64,000 nt of DNA from Stenotrophomonas sp. SAU14A_NAIMI4_8 (GTDB lineage: Bacteria; Pseudomonadota; Gammaproteobacteria; Xanthomonadales; Xanthomonadaceae): positions 2,955,680 to 3,019,679 of the forward strand of contig NZ_CP025999.1 in NCBI RefSeq assembly GCF_003086695.1, written 5' to 3'. The notes beneath the pieces are model-generated. The model saw only the letters and a program-made list of their open reading frames with translations, ran no database searches and was not told the origin of the DNA. The number at the start of each line of letters is the position of its first letter. Position 1 is the stretch's first letter. Both the position numbers and the translations under genes were made by a program. Of the stretch, positions 56,467-64,000 are shown in pieces.

Positions 56467-56768
56467 CCGGGGGTCGGATCCCTTGCAGGCAACGCTATCC
56501 ACGCATGGCGTGGATCTACTGCCGCGGGGTCGGATCCCTTGCGCGCAGCGCGAGGGCTCCGACCCCATGCACGCAAACCCCATCCACGCATGGCGTGGAT
56601 CTACTGCCGGGGTCGGATCCCTTGCGCGCAGCGCCAGGGCTCCGACCCCATGTGGGCAAACGCAGCACCGCGTGACGCGTGCATGCCGTGCCCATGCCAT
56701 GACCCCCGGTAGCGCCGGGCCATGCCCGGCGCACACCGCGTGACGCGTGCATGCCGTGCCCATGCACG
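56467..56768. repeat. Composite REP array between the two M13 genes
   Basis: 409 nt separate the two genes (56407-56815), mostly repeats. Three classes are interleaved: GGGGTCGGATCC...GGCTCCGACCCC hairpins (56524-56565 and 56609-56650, plus a half at 56469) and ATCCACGCATGGCGTGGAT SMAG palindromes (about 56497 and 56581). The third is a GGTAGCGCCGGGCC SMAG (56708), with two copies of CGCGTGACGCGTGCATGCCG (about 56669 and 56738). The -10-like TATAGT (56775-56780) of the second gene follows. Confidence 0.88.
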
Positions 56769-56815
56769 GCTTGCTATAGTTCGCCCGCCCTCAATCCATC
56801 ACGGATTCGTTCTAC

Positions 56816-58822
56816 ATGCCCAACTTCCGTCCGCTTGCCGTCGCCCTGGGCATCAGCCTGGCGACCCTGGTCCCGACCCACGATGCATTCGCCGCCAAGA
56901 AGAAGGCCGCGCGCGCGCCTGCCGTGAGCGCCCAGTGCAGCGATTTCTACGACGCCACCAACGCCGGCTGGCTGAAGGCCAACCCGGCCCCGCAGACCGG
57001 TGCTGCGACCGCGCTGGGCCAGCTGGTCGACCGCAGCCGCCAGCAGCAGCGTGACCTGCTGGAAGCCTCGATGAAGGCGCCGCAGGGCAACGTGCAGAAG
57101 CTGCTGGGCGACTTCTGGGCCAGCGGCCTGGACGAAGCCGCCGTGGAAGCGGACGGCTCGAACCCGATCGCCCCGCTGCTGACCCGCATCAATGCCATCA
57201 AGAAGGCCAAGGATGTACCGGCCTCGATCGCCGCGCTGCACCAGGTCGGTATCCCGGTGGCCTTCAACTTCGGCCCGGACGTGGACCTGAAGGCGCTGGA
57301 CCGCCACATCGGCTACTTCATGCAGGGCGGCATGGGCCTGCCCGATCCGGCGTTCTACACCCGCACCGACGCCGACACCGTGGCCCTGATGGGCCGCTAC
57401 CGCAACTACGTGAAGCAGATCCTGGCCCTGACCGGCACCCCGGCCGCCAAGCTGGATGCCGAAGCGCAGTCGGTCATCGCGCTGGAAACCGAACTGGCGC
57501 GCAACGCGCAGTCGCTGGCCGGCATCAACAACCCGTTCAACAACTACGCGCCGATCTCCACCAAGGATCTGAACAGCCGCTACCGCAACCTGCAGCTGGA
57601 TGCCTTCCTGAAGGCGCAGGGTGTGAACGACGACCTGGTCTCGCTGGCCGACCCGCAGCTGTTCAAGCAGCTCGACGGCATGGTCACCAAGCTCAAGCCG
57701 GACCAGTGGAAGGCCTACCTGCGCTGGCGCGTGGGTGATTCGATGGCGCCGTACCTGTCCAAGGCCTACCGCGATGCGGAATTCGAATTCCGCGGCCGCG
57801 TGCTGCGCGGTGAAACCCTGCCGCCGCAGCGCTGGGAAAGCGTGCTGGACGCCATCAACGTGGCCGCCGGCCCGATGGTCGGCCGCGAATATGCCGCGCG
57901 TTACCTGTCGGCCGAAGACCGCCGCCAGGCGGCGTGGATTGTCGACAAGGTGCGTGAAGTGCAGATCGAGGCGGTGAAGAACAGCACCTGGATGAGCGCC
58001 GAGGCCAAGACCGAAGCGCAGGCCAAGCTGGCCGCGCTGAAGATCGAGATCGGCACCCCGCTGCGCGACCTGGACTACAGCGTGCAGCCGATGGGCCGTG
58101 GCTCGTTCGGCGGCAACATGCTGATCGCCTCGACCTGGCGCCACCGCGAAGAAATGAAGCGCATCGGCAAGGGCAACGCCGACCGCCGCTGGGACGTGCT
58201 GCCGCAGCAGCCGTCGCTGGCCTACGATCTGGCGCAGAACCGCCTGATCGTCACCGCCGCCATCCTGCAGGGCCCGGTGTTCAACGCCAAGGCCGACGCC
58301 GCCGACAAGTTCGGCAGCTTCGGCGGCCTGGTCGGCCACGAGCTGAACCGCGCCATCGATGCCAAGGGCGCGCTGGTGGATGCCAAGGGCGAACTGCGCA
58401 GCTGGTGGACGCCCGCTGACAAGACCGCCTGGACCCTGCTGGGCAGCCGCGTGGCCGCGCAGTACGGCGCCTATGAATTCCCCGGCGTGAAGGGTGCCAA
58501 GGTGAACGGCACGCTGACCCAGGAAGAAAACCTGGCCGACATCGCCGGCCTGGAACTGGCCTGGGCCGCCTACACCGCGCAGGAACCGAAGGCCAAGCCG
58601 GCCCAGCAGCAGGGCTTCTTCCGCGCCTGGGCCGCGCTGTGGCCGCAGCAGCTGTCGCCGAACGAAGCCGCGCGCCGCCTGACCGCCGACATCCGTGCAC
58701 CGGGCCGCTGGCGCACCAACGGGCCGCTGTCGAACCTGCCGGCCTTCGGCGCGACCTTCAGCTGCAAGGCCGGCCAGCCGATGCAGCGCACCGACGCCGA
58801 ACAGATCAAGGTCTGGCGTTGA
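56816..58822 (+). CDS. M13-family protein lacking the zinc motif (probable pseudo-peptidase)
   Basis: A 668-residue exported protein with a signal peptide (about 1-26, ending AFA-AKKK) and the full M13 layout, paralogous to the gene just upstream. The zinc motif reads H508-E509-L-N-R512, so the second His is Arg. The substrate motif NAYYNP is LAYDLAQ, and FPAAILQPPFF is VTAAILQGPVF. E571 in EENLADIAG and the C-terminal CKAGQPM are kept. The intact 668-codon frame argues for a maintained non-catalytic role, such as binding peptides or the active paralogue. Promoter-like TATAGT is at 56775. Confidence 0.85.
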   Translation: MPNFRPLAVALGISLATLVPTHDAFAAKKKAARAPAVSAQCSDFYDATNAGWLKANPAPQTGAATALGQLVDRSRQQQRDLLEASMKAPQGNVQKLLGDFWASGLDEAAVEADGSNPIAPLLTRINAIKKAKDVPASIAALHQVGIPVAFNFGPDVDLKALDRHIGYFMQGGMGLPDPAFYTRTDADTVALMGRYRNYVKQILALTGTPAAKLDAEAQSVIALETELARNAQSLAGINNPFNNYAPISTKDLNSRYRNLQLDAFLKAQGVNDDLVSLADPQLFKQLDGMVTKLKPDQWKAYLRWRVGDSMAPYLSKAYRDAEFEFRGRVLRGETLPPQRWESVLDAINVAAGPMVGREYAARYLSAEDRRQAAWIVDKVREVQIEAVKNSTWMSAEAKTEAQAKLAALKIEIGTPLRDLDYSVQPMGRGSFGGNMLIASTWRHREEMKRIGKGNADRRWDVLPQQPSLAYDLAQNRLIVTAAILQGPVFNAKADAADKFGSFGGLVGHELNRAIDAKGALVDAKGELRSWWTPADKTAWTLLGSRVAAQYGAYEFPGVKGAKVNGTLTQEENLADIAGLELAWAAYTAQEPKAKPAQQQGFFRAWAALWPQQLSPNEAARRLTADIRAPGRWRTNGPLSNLPAFGATFSCKAGQPMQRTDAEQIKVWR

Positions 58823-58842
58823 AGGCAGCGGTGATGCAGTAA

Positions 58843-58872
58843 CGGAAAAGGCGCCTTCGGGCGCCTTTTCCG
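58843..58872 (+). terminator. Rho-independent terminator of M13-like gene
   Basis: A 13-bp perfect stem CGGAAAAGGCGCC/GGCGCCTTTTCCG with a stable TTCG loop lies 20 nt after the stop. Confidence 0.85.
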
Positions 58873-58884
58873 CATGTGCCGAAG

Positions 58885-58908
58885 GGAGATCCACGCCATG
58901 CGTGGATG
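58885..58908. repeat. SMAG palindrome (ATCCACGCC class)
   Basis: GAGATCCACGCCATGCGTGGATG, with a degenerate GTAG head, lies between the terminator and the stop codon of the converging gene at 58913. Confidence 0.75.
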
Positions 58909-58912
58909 CCCG

Positions 58913-60568
58913 TCAACCCGGCTGCAACGTGCCCCGGTAATGCACGATGCGCCCCACCCCCGGCGCGCCGATCTCCACGTCGAACACGAAACGTCCATCC
59001 GCCTCGTACTCGAAGCTCTGGTCACCGGGCAGCAGTGCGCGCGGCAGCGGGATGCCCAGCACCGACCAGCTGCGCGGCACCAGCTGCAGCCGTCCGCCGT
59101 CCACCACCAGCGCCAAGGCGACCGCCACGGCACCGAAGCGCTCGACCAGCAGCGCCTCGTCACGCCCCTTGCCTTCGGTCTGCAGCGAAGAGAAGCGCTG
59201 CCCGTTGAAGGTGCGCGACCAACGCTCGCCGCCCGCTTCGGGGCTGAACTGCACGGTCACCGGCACGTTCGCAGCGGCGGCGGGGAAACCGAAGATGCTG
59301 CCCAGCATACGCGACAACACGCCGCGCCCGCGCTCCACCTGCGCCTGCCCCACCCAGCGCTGCGCCGCACCCGGCGCGTGCAGCGCCTGCACGGTGGCCG
59401 GCAATCGCGCATACGCATCGCCCAGCACGCGCTGGTACAGGCTGGCGCCGGGCATGTCGCGGCGGAACCCGGTGTGGATGGTGCGGCCGACAAACAGCTG
59501 TTCGTAGTCGGACAGTTCCAACGCGTGGGTGGCCGCGCGCGCGCCCGGTGCCGGCCGCTCACCGGCCAGCTGCTTGCGGATCACCGCTTCGATCGCCATC
59601 GACGGAATGTAGGGACCATCATCGGCTTCGGCCAGCAGGTGCCAGCTCTGTTCCATCGGCGCGCCGTTGCAGGTGCCCTGCGCACGCACGATCATGCCGC
59701 CGCGGTGTTCGCCGAACTTCATCAGGTTCAGCACGGTGTAGAACAGGCGCGAACACGGCTCCAGCGACGGCAGCTTGAAGCGCCAGCGCGCCTTCGCCAG
59801 CAGGTTCAGCACCCGGTGCAGCACTTCCGGCACCGGGCCGGCGCCCATCCAGATATCGGTCATGGCCGGGTGTTCGGGCGGCAGCACCTGCAGGTCCGGC
59901 ACGTCCACCAGCGAAAAATGCAGGTTGCGCAGCGGCAGGCGCCCCGGCACCGCGACGGTGAAACGGCGGCTCTCGGCCAGACCAACGCCGTGGCCCTCGC
60001 GGCCCTGCCGGCGCAATTTCACCGGCGAACCGGCATAGCCCACCACCGCGCGCATCACGTTCAGGCCGATGCCTGCGAACGGCGACGGCGCGATACCACC
60101 TTCCACCCGCACAATGTCCATGCGCGTGGCCATCTGCCGCAGCACCGCAGCGGTCAGCACCGGGAAACTGCTGACCCCGGACAGCACGTACACACCGGCC
60201 GCCCGGGCCTGTGCATCGTAGGCGGACACACCGAACACGAAGTCGGCGGCATCGGCGAAATCCAGGTAATCGATGCCGGCGGCGATGCACGCTTCCACCG
60301 CGCTGTAGCGGTGTTCGCCGTAATCCTGGAAGGGGCCGGAGGCATCGACCACCAGGTCGGGGCGCTCGGCCTGCAGTACCGGGGCCAGTTGCCGCCGGTC
60401 CACCTGCAGCGGGCGTACCCGCGGCTGCCCCTGGTGGGCCGCGCAGAACGCCTGCGCCGCCGCCAGGTTACGGCCGGCAATCAACAGCTCCAACTGCGCA
60501 AGATCGGCCAGCAACCGCACCAAGCGCCCACCGAACACACCATACCCACCCAGAACCAGGATCTTCAC
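58913..60568 (-). CDS. Saccharopine dehydrogenase-like NAD(P)-binding protein with DUF4166
   Basis: A 551-residue fusion. The N-terminal Rossmann domain KILVLGGYGVFGGRLVRLL (2-20), followed by a saccharopine-dehydrogenase-like region (to about 340), is joined to a C-terminal DUF4166 (about 375-550, PGASLYQRVLGDAYARLP onwards). Lysine metabolism should not be inferred: related proteins act on unknown substrates, often lipids. The GTG start at 60568 has GGAAGG upstream; the open frame to 60805 is unsupported. Divergent from the VOC gene. Confidence 0.85.
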   Translation of the reverse strand: MKILVLGGYGVFGGRLVRLLADLAQLELLIAGRNLAAAQAFCAAHQGQPRVRPLQVDRRQLAPVLQAERPDLVVDASGPFQDYGEHRYSAVEACIAAGIDYLDFADAADFVFGVSAYDAQARAAGVYVLSGVSSFPVLTAAVLRQMATRMDIVRVEGGIAPSPFAGIGLNVMRAVVGYAGSPVKLRRQGREGHGVGLAESRRFTVAVPGRLPLRNLHFSLVDVPDLQVLPPEHPAMTDIWMGAGPVPEVLHRVLNLLAKARWRFKLPSLEPCSRLFYTVLNLMKFGEHRGGMIVRAQGTCNGAPMEQSWHLLAEADDGPYIPSMAIEAVIRKQLAGERPAPGARAATHALELSDYEQLFVGRTIHTGFRRDMPGASLYQRVLGDAYARLPATVQALHAPGAAQRWVGQAQVERGRGVLSRMLGSIFGFPAAAANVPVTVQFSPEAGGERWSRTFNGQRFSSLQTEGKGRDEALLVERFGAVAVALALVVDGGRLQLVPRSWSVLGIPLPRALLPGDQSFEYEADGRFVFDVEIGAPGVGRIVHYRGTLQPG

Positions 60569-60693
60569 GCGCCTTCCCTGTCGTGTCGTCGCGCCATGGT
60601 AGCGCGCTGCCTGCCGCTCCTGCAGCGCAGCACGATCCGGTGTTAACGGGCGCCGTGCTATCGCTGCGCCACCGTCCGCTGCGGAGCCCGACC

Positions 60694-61176
60694 ATGGCCC
60701 ACAAGAACACCATCTGCGTGTGGTACGACAAGGACGCCCTGGCGGCGGCCACCTTCTATGCCCAGACCTTTGCCGACAGCGCGGTGACCGCCGTGCATGC
60801 CGCACCCAGTGACTACCCCGACGGTCGCGAGGGCGATGTGCTGATGGTGGAATTCACCGTGTACGGCATTCCCTGCGTGGGCCTCAATGGCGGCCCGGCG
60901 TTCAAGCACAGCGAAGCGTTCTCGTTCCAGATCCAGACCGAGGACCAGGCCGAAACCGACCGGCTGTGGAACGCCATCGTCGGCAACGGCGGCCAGGAAA
61001 GCGAATGTGGCTGGTGCAAGGACCGCTGGGGCGTGTCCTGGCAGATCAGCCCGCGCGTGTTGATGGACGCGGTGACCAGCAGCGACAAGGCGCTGGCGCG
61101 ACGCGCGTTCAACGCCATGATGCCGATGAAGAAGATCGACATCGCCACCATCGAAGCGGCCATCGCGCAGGCATGA
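60694..61176 (+). CDS. VOC family protein (PhnB-like)
   Basis: A 160-residue VOC protein of the PhnB / 3-demethylubiquinone methyltransferase-like group. It begins KNTICVWYDKDALAAATFYA and contains FTVYGIPCVGLNGGPAFKHS, then ESECGWCKDRWGVSWQISPRVL, typical for this family. Enzymatic function is not established. The FAD oxidoreductase start overlaps its stop (ATGA). Confidence 0.85.
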   Translation: MAHKNTICVWYDKDALAAATFYAQTFADSAVTAVHAAPSDYPDGREGDVLMVEFTVYGIPCVGLNGGPAFKHSEAFSFQIQTEDQAETDRLWNAIVGNGGQESECGWCKDRWGVSWQISPRVLMDAVTSSDKALARRAFNAMMPMKKIDIATIEAAIAQA

Positions 61177-62759
61177 ACCACTGGGACGCGATCATCGTCG
61201 GTGGCGGCCACAATGGCCTGGTCTGCGCGGCCTATCTGGCCCGCGCCGGGCACAAGGTGCTGGTGCTGGAACGACGCGCGGTGCTGGGTGGGGCCGCCGT
61301 TACCGAAGAATTCCACCCGGGTTTCCGCAACTCGGTGGCCTCGTACACGGTGTCGCTGCTGCAGCCGAAGGTGATCGACGACCTGCAGCTGCACCAGCAC
61401 GGGCTGCGCATCGTTGCGCGGCCGGTGAACAACTTCCTGCCGCTGGCCGATGGCCGCTATCTGCTGGCAGCACCGGGCCGCACCCAGGCCGAGGTGGCGA
61501 AGTTTTCCGCGCGCGATGCGCAGGCCCTGCCCGCCTATGAAGCCCGCCTGGAAATCTTCGCCGACGTGCTGCGCGCCTGGGCACTGCGCGCGCCGCCCGA
61601 CCTGGGCGTGGACGCCGGCTGGCGTGCGCTGCCGGCCCTGTGGCAGATGGGCCGGCTGGGCCGCGAGCTGGCGGCGCTGGACCCGGCGCTGCGGCAGGAA
61701 CTGCTGGACCTGTTCACCCTGTCGGCCGCCGAGTACCTGGACCGCTGGTTCGAGAGCGAACCGATCAAGGCGCTGTTCGGCTTCGACGGCATCGTCGGCA
61801 ATTACGCCAGCCCGTATACGCCGGGCAGCGCCTACGTGCTGCTGCACCACGTGTTCGGCCAGTGCAACGGGGTGAAGGGCGCCTGGGGCCACGCGATCGG
61901 TGGCATGGGTGCGATCAGCCAGGCCATTGCCGCGGCCGCACGCGAGGCCGGCGCCGAACTGCGGGTCGATGCCGGCGTGCGCCACCTGCAGGTCGAACAC
62001 GGGCGCGTGGTCGGCGTGGTGCTGGCCGACGGCAGCAGCGAGCGCGCCCATGCGGTGGTGGCCAACGTCAACCCGAAACTGCTGTACGAACAGTTGCTGG
62101 AACCGCAGCAGGTACCGTCGCCCACGCGCGAGCGCATGGCGCAGTGGCGCTGTGGCTCGGGCACCTTCCGCATGAACGTGGCGCTGTCTGCGCTGCCCGA
62201 CTTCCGTGCCCTGCCCGGTCCCGGCCCACACCTGAGCGCGGGCATCATCCTGGCCCCCAGCCTGGACTACATGGATCGCGCGTGGCTGGATGCGCGCCGC
62301 GATGGTTGGTCGCGCGAGCCGATCGTGGAGATGCTGATTCCCAGCACCCTGGATGATTCGCTGGCGCCGCCGGGGCAGCACGTAGCCAGCCTGTTCTGCC
62401 AGCACGTCGCGCCGGTGCTGCCAGGCGGCATGCACTGGGATGATCACCGTGACACCGTGGCCGATCTGATGATCGCCACCGTCGATCGCCATGCACCGGG
62501 GTTCGCAGCCAGCGTGCTGGGCCGGCAGGTGCTGTCTCCACTGGATCTGGAGCGCACCTTCGGGCTGATCGGCGGCGACATCTTCCATGGCGCGCTCAGC
62601 GCCAACCAGCTGTTTTCAGCGCGGCCGATGGTGGGCCAGGCCGGTTATCGCGGCGCCCTGCCCGGTCTGTATCTGTGTGGGTCGGGCACCCATCCCGGTG
62701 GCGGCGTGACTGGTGCACCGGGGCACAATGCTGCGCAGGTGGTGTTGCAGGATCTGTGA
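61173..62759 (+). CDS. FAD/NAD(P)-dependent oxidoreductase (phytoene desaturase/PYROXD2-like)
   Basis: A 528-residue flavoprotein. The N-terminal dinucleotide motif is DAIIVGGGHNGLVCAAYLA with the acidic VLVLERR strand end. The C-terminal FAD motif is LYLCGSGTHPGGGVTGAPGHN. The whole belongs to the CrtI-like amine oxidase superfamily, in the subgroup close to PYROXD2. Carotenoid genes are absent nearby, so a desaturase role is not assured. It is translationally coupled to the VOC gene. Confidence 0.88.
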   Translation: MNHWDAIIVGGGHNGLVCAAYLARAGHKVLVLERRAVLGGAAVTEEFHPGFRNSVASYTVSLLQPKVIDDLQLHQHGLRIVARPVNNFLPLADGRYLLAAPGRTQAEVAKFSARDAQALPAYEARLEIFADVLRAWALRAPPDLGVDAGWRALPALWQMGRLGRELAALDPALRQELLDLFTLSAAEYLDRWFESEPIKALFGFDGIVGNYASPYTPGSAYVLLHHVFGQCNGVKGAWGHAIGGMGAISQAIAAAAREAGAELRVDAGVRHLQVEHGRVVGVVLADGSSERAHAVVANVNPKLLYEQLLEPQQVPSPTRERMAQWRCGSGTFRMNVALSALPDFRALPGPGPHLSAGIILAPSLDYMDRAWLDARRDGWSREPIVEMLIPSTLDDSLAPPGQHVASLFCQHVAPVLPGGMHWDDHRDTVADLMIATVDRHAPGFAASVLGRQVLSPLDLERTFGLIGGDIFHGALSANQLFSARPMVGQAGYRGALPGLYLCGSGTHPGGGVTGAPGHNAAQVVLQDL

Positions 62760-62767
62760 GGTGGCCC

Positions 62768-62868
62768 GCATGGGTAGGTGCCAACCTTGGTTGGCACGCC
62801 TTTGCGTGTACCAACCAAGGTTGGCACCTACCGGACGTTTCGTGCCGACCAACGGTCGGCACCTACCC
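62768..62868. repeat. Three GTAGGTGCC-class SMAG palindromes
   Basis: GGTAGGTGCCAACCTTGGTTGGCAC at about 62770, an inverted ACCAACCAAGGTTGGCACCTACC ending at about 62831, and an inverted GTGCCGACCAACGGTCGGCACC copy ending at about 62867. They lie between the converging oxidoreductase and rhomboid genes. Confidence 0.9.
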
Positions 62869-62871
62869 GCG

Positions 62872-62896
62872 TCAAATGATCCTTCGGATCATTTGA
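62872..62896. other. Hairpin containing the rhomboid stop codon
   Basis: TCAAATGATCC/GGATCATTTGA with a TTC loop is a perfect 11-bp stem. The rhomboid stop (62889-62891) lies in the right arm, so the end of the coding region is part of the hairpin. Confidence 0.6.
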
Positions 62897-63563
62897 CGCT
62901 GCGCAGGTGGTTCGGGCGCTTTGGCGGGCCGGGCGGGCGGCGCTTGTTGAACGGCGGTTGGCCGCGCCAGTAGCGGATCAGCAGCCAGCCGAACAGCATG
63001 CCGCCCAGGTGTGCGAAGTGGGCCACGCCCGGCTGCCAGCCGGTCATGCCCAGCACCAGTTCACCCACGCCGAACAGGATCACGAAGGTGCGTGCCTTCA
63101 TCGGAATGGGCGGGAACAGCAGCATCACCCGCTGGTTCGGGAACAGCATGCCGTAGGCCAGCAGCAGGCCGAACACACCGCCGGATGCGCCCAGCACCGG
63201 TGCCGGGTTTTCCAGCAGCGAGCCGACCAGCAGCTGGCACAGGCCGGCGCCCACCACGCACACCAGGTAATAGATCAGGAACCGCTTCTCGCCCCAGGTC
63301 TGTTCCAGCGGCGCGCCGAACATGAAGACGGCCAGCATGTTGAAGAACAGGTGTCCGAAGCTGCCGTGCAGGAAACCATAGGTCAGCAGCTGCCAGGGCT
63401 GGAAATTGCCACCTGGCGAAAACGCATCGAAGCCCTGCTGCAGCGGTTGCAGCATGAACGGGGCAAAGGTCTGCATGCCGAGCAGGAACGGCTGCTGCAG
63501 CAGGAACAGGATCGCGTTGGCGATCAGCAGGGCCTTGGTAACGGTGGGCAGTCGCGGGAACAT
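62889..63563 (-). CDS. Rhomboid family intramembrane serine protease
   Basis: A 224-residue inner-membrane protease with six predicted helices. The catalytic dyad is S127 (GASGGVFG) and H185 (AHFAHLGGML). The helix-2 motif H71-x3-N75 stabilises the oxyanion hole, and the early TYGFLHGSFGHLFFNMLAVF loop is typical. The C-terminal tail is basic and Pro-rich. Substrates are unknown. ATG 63563; the stop lies in a hairpin. Confidence 0.92.
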   Translation of the reverse strand: MFPRLPTVTKALLIANAILFLLQQPFLLGMQTFAPFMLQPLQQGFDAFSPGGNFQPWQLLTYGFLHGSFGHLFFNMLAVFMFGAPLEQTWGEKRFLIYYLVCVVGAGLCQLLVGSLLENPAPVLGASGGVFGLLLAYGMLFPNQRVMLLFPPIPMKARTFVILFGVGELVLGMTGWQPGVAHFAHLGGMLFGWLLIRYWRGQPPFNKRRPPGPPKRPNHLRSVK

Positions 63564-63656
63564 GGGATGACCGGCATGGAACGAACTCCATCATAGCCGG
63601 TGCAGGGTGTGGGTTTGACGACGCCGCCGCCGTGCCGGTTCAGCCGGCGGCGATGA

Positions 63657-64000
63657 TCAGGCCGGGCCCCACAGCGCCGCGTCCAAGGCGGCGGCCGGGT
63701 CGATCGCCGGCATGCGCACGCGGCCGTTGGTGACTACCACGCCTTCGGCACGCAGGCGCTGCGCCTGTTCGCGCCAGCCCGCCGAGCCTTCGGCCATGGC
63801 GATGCGACCATCCGAACGCAGCACGCGGTGCCAAGGCAGGCTGGGATCGTCGTTCTGGCCCAGCACGCGTGCGGTCAGGCGGGCACGACCGGGCAGACCG
63901 GCACGCATGGCGACCTGGCCGTAGCCCATCACCTGGCCCGGCGGAATGGCATGGATCACCTGCAGGATGCGCGCGCGCGCCTGCTCCGGGGTCAGCGCCG
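63657..64000 (-). CDS. MGMT-family alkyltransferase-like protein (partial at 5' end)
   Basis: The frame is open to the window edge, reading ALTPEQARARILQVIHAIPPGQVMGYGQVA, so the start lies beyond 64000. The O6-methylguanine methyltransferase C-terminal fold is clear, but the active-site PCHR is PWHRV: the acceptor Cys is Trp. This marks an alkyltransferase-like protein (ATL), which binds alkylated guanine and hands the lesion to nucleotide excision repair without removing the group. The helix-turn-helix region GYGQVAMRAGLPGRARLTARVLGQN is intact. Confidence 0.9.
   Translation of the reverse strand, partial: ALTPEQARARILQVIHAIPPGQVMGYGQVAMRAGLPGRARLTARVLGQNDDPSLPWHRVLRSDGRIAMAEGSAGWREQAQRLRAEGVVVTNGRVRMPAIDPAAALDAALWGPA

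Noticed and set aside
58913..60568. The label saccharopine dehydrogenase taken as a lysine-pathway enzyme
   Set aside because: Only the NAD(P)-binding domain is shared. The DUF4166 fusion and lack of lysine genes nearby argue against it.
61173..62759. Carotenoid biosynthesis from the phytoene-desaturase-like gene
   Set aside because: No crtB, crtE or crtY genes are present nearby, and the sequence is closer to the PYROXD2-like subgroup.

Overview
The window is a stretch of a high-GC gammaproteobacterial chromosome, almost certainly Stenotrophomonas (Xanthomonadaceae, S. maltophilia-like). The main evidence is a dense set of short palindromes headed by GTAG (SMAG-type REP elements), many large TonB-dependent receptors, and xanthomonad-type housekeeping genes (trp, accD, rimO, mrp, psd, nuo). 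No phage, IS element, integrase or CRISPR array is visible. All genes share similar GC-rich codon use, so no recent foreign DNA stands out.

Layout. 1-1800 (minus): end of nuoA, tRNA-Leu(GAG), secG, tpiA. 1801-2674: repeat-rich gap with two large palindromic elements and a 156-bp tandem duplication. 2675-7687: a 2OG-Fe(II) oxygenase (minus), then a plus-strand envelope group of a YejM/PbgA-like protein, a glycosyltransferase and a polysaccharide deacetylase. 7771-12895 (minus): trpB, a lipoprotein, trpA, accD, glmM, with a divergent LysR regulator at 12993. 13874-14257: an array of about twelve SMAG units. 14256-24267 (minus): a compact five-gene cassette (NfeD/YqiJ-like protein, flotillin, 1794-residue AAA+ ATPase, a 233-residue coiled-coil protein and TelA). 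24453-32725 (minus): trpF, truA, a VOC protein, fimV, asd, a 2-hydroxyacid dehydrogenase, aroC, prmB. 32848-43159: SCO protein and psd, rraB, a lytic transglycosylase, a HerA-like ATPase, greB, a DUF3025 protein, rimO, a dienelactone hydrolase, a HIT protein, a 55-residue membrane protein, dcd. 43537-58822: an Oar-like receptor, mrp (minus), two TonB-dependent receptors and two M13-family peptidases. 58913-64000: an SDR/DUF4166 protein, a VOC protein, an FAD oxidoreductase, a rhomboid protease and an alkyltransferase-like protein cut by the window edge.

How the genes fit together. Most of the window is core metabolism (tryptophan, chorismate, fatty acid and peptidoglycan precursors, phosphatidylethanolamine) in tight operons with 1-8 nt overlaps. 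The strongest candidate for an under-described system is the flotillin/AAA+/TelA cassette, which lies between trpF and the trpB-trpA cluster. Other notable points are SMAG repeats that supply stop codons for several genes, a second M13 peptidase that has lost its HExxH zinc site, a YejM homologue that keeps the metal ligands lost in E. coli, and a pair of inverted palindromes whose arms differ in sequence but remain self-complementary.

All calls come from reading the sequence and from recalled family knowledge. No database search was run.
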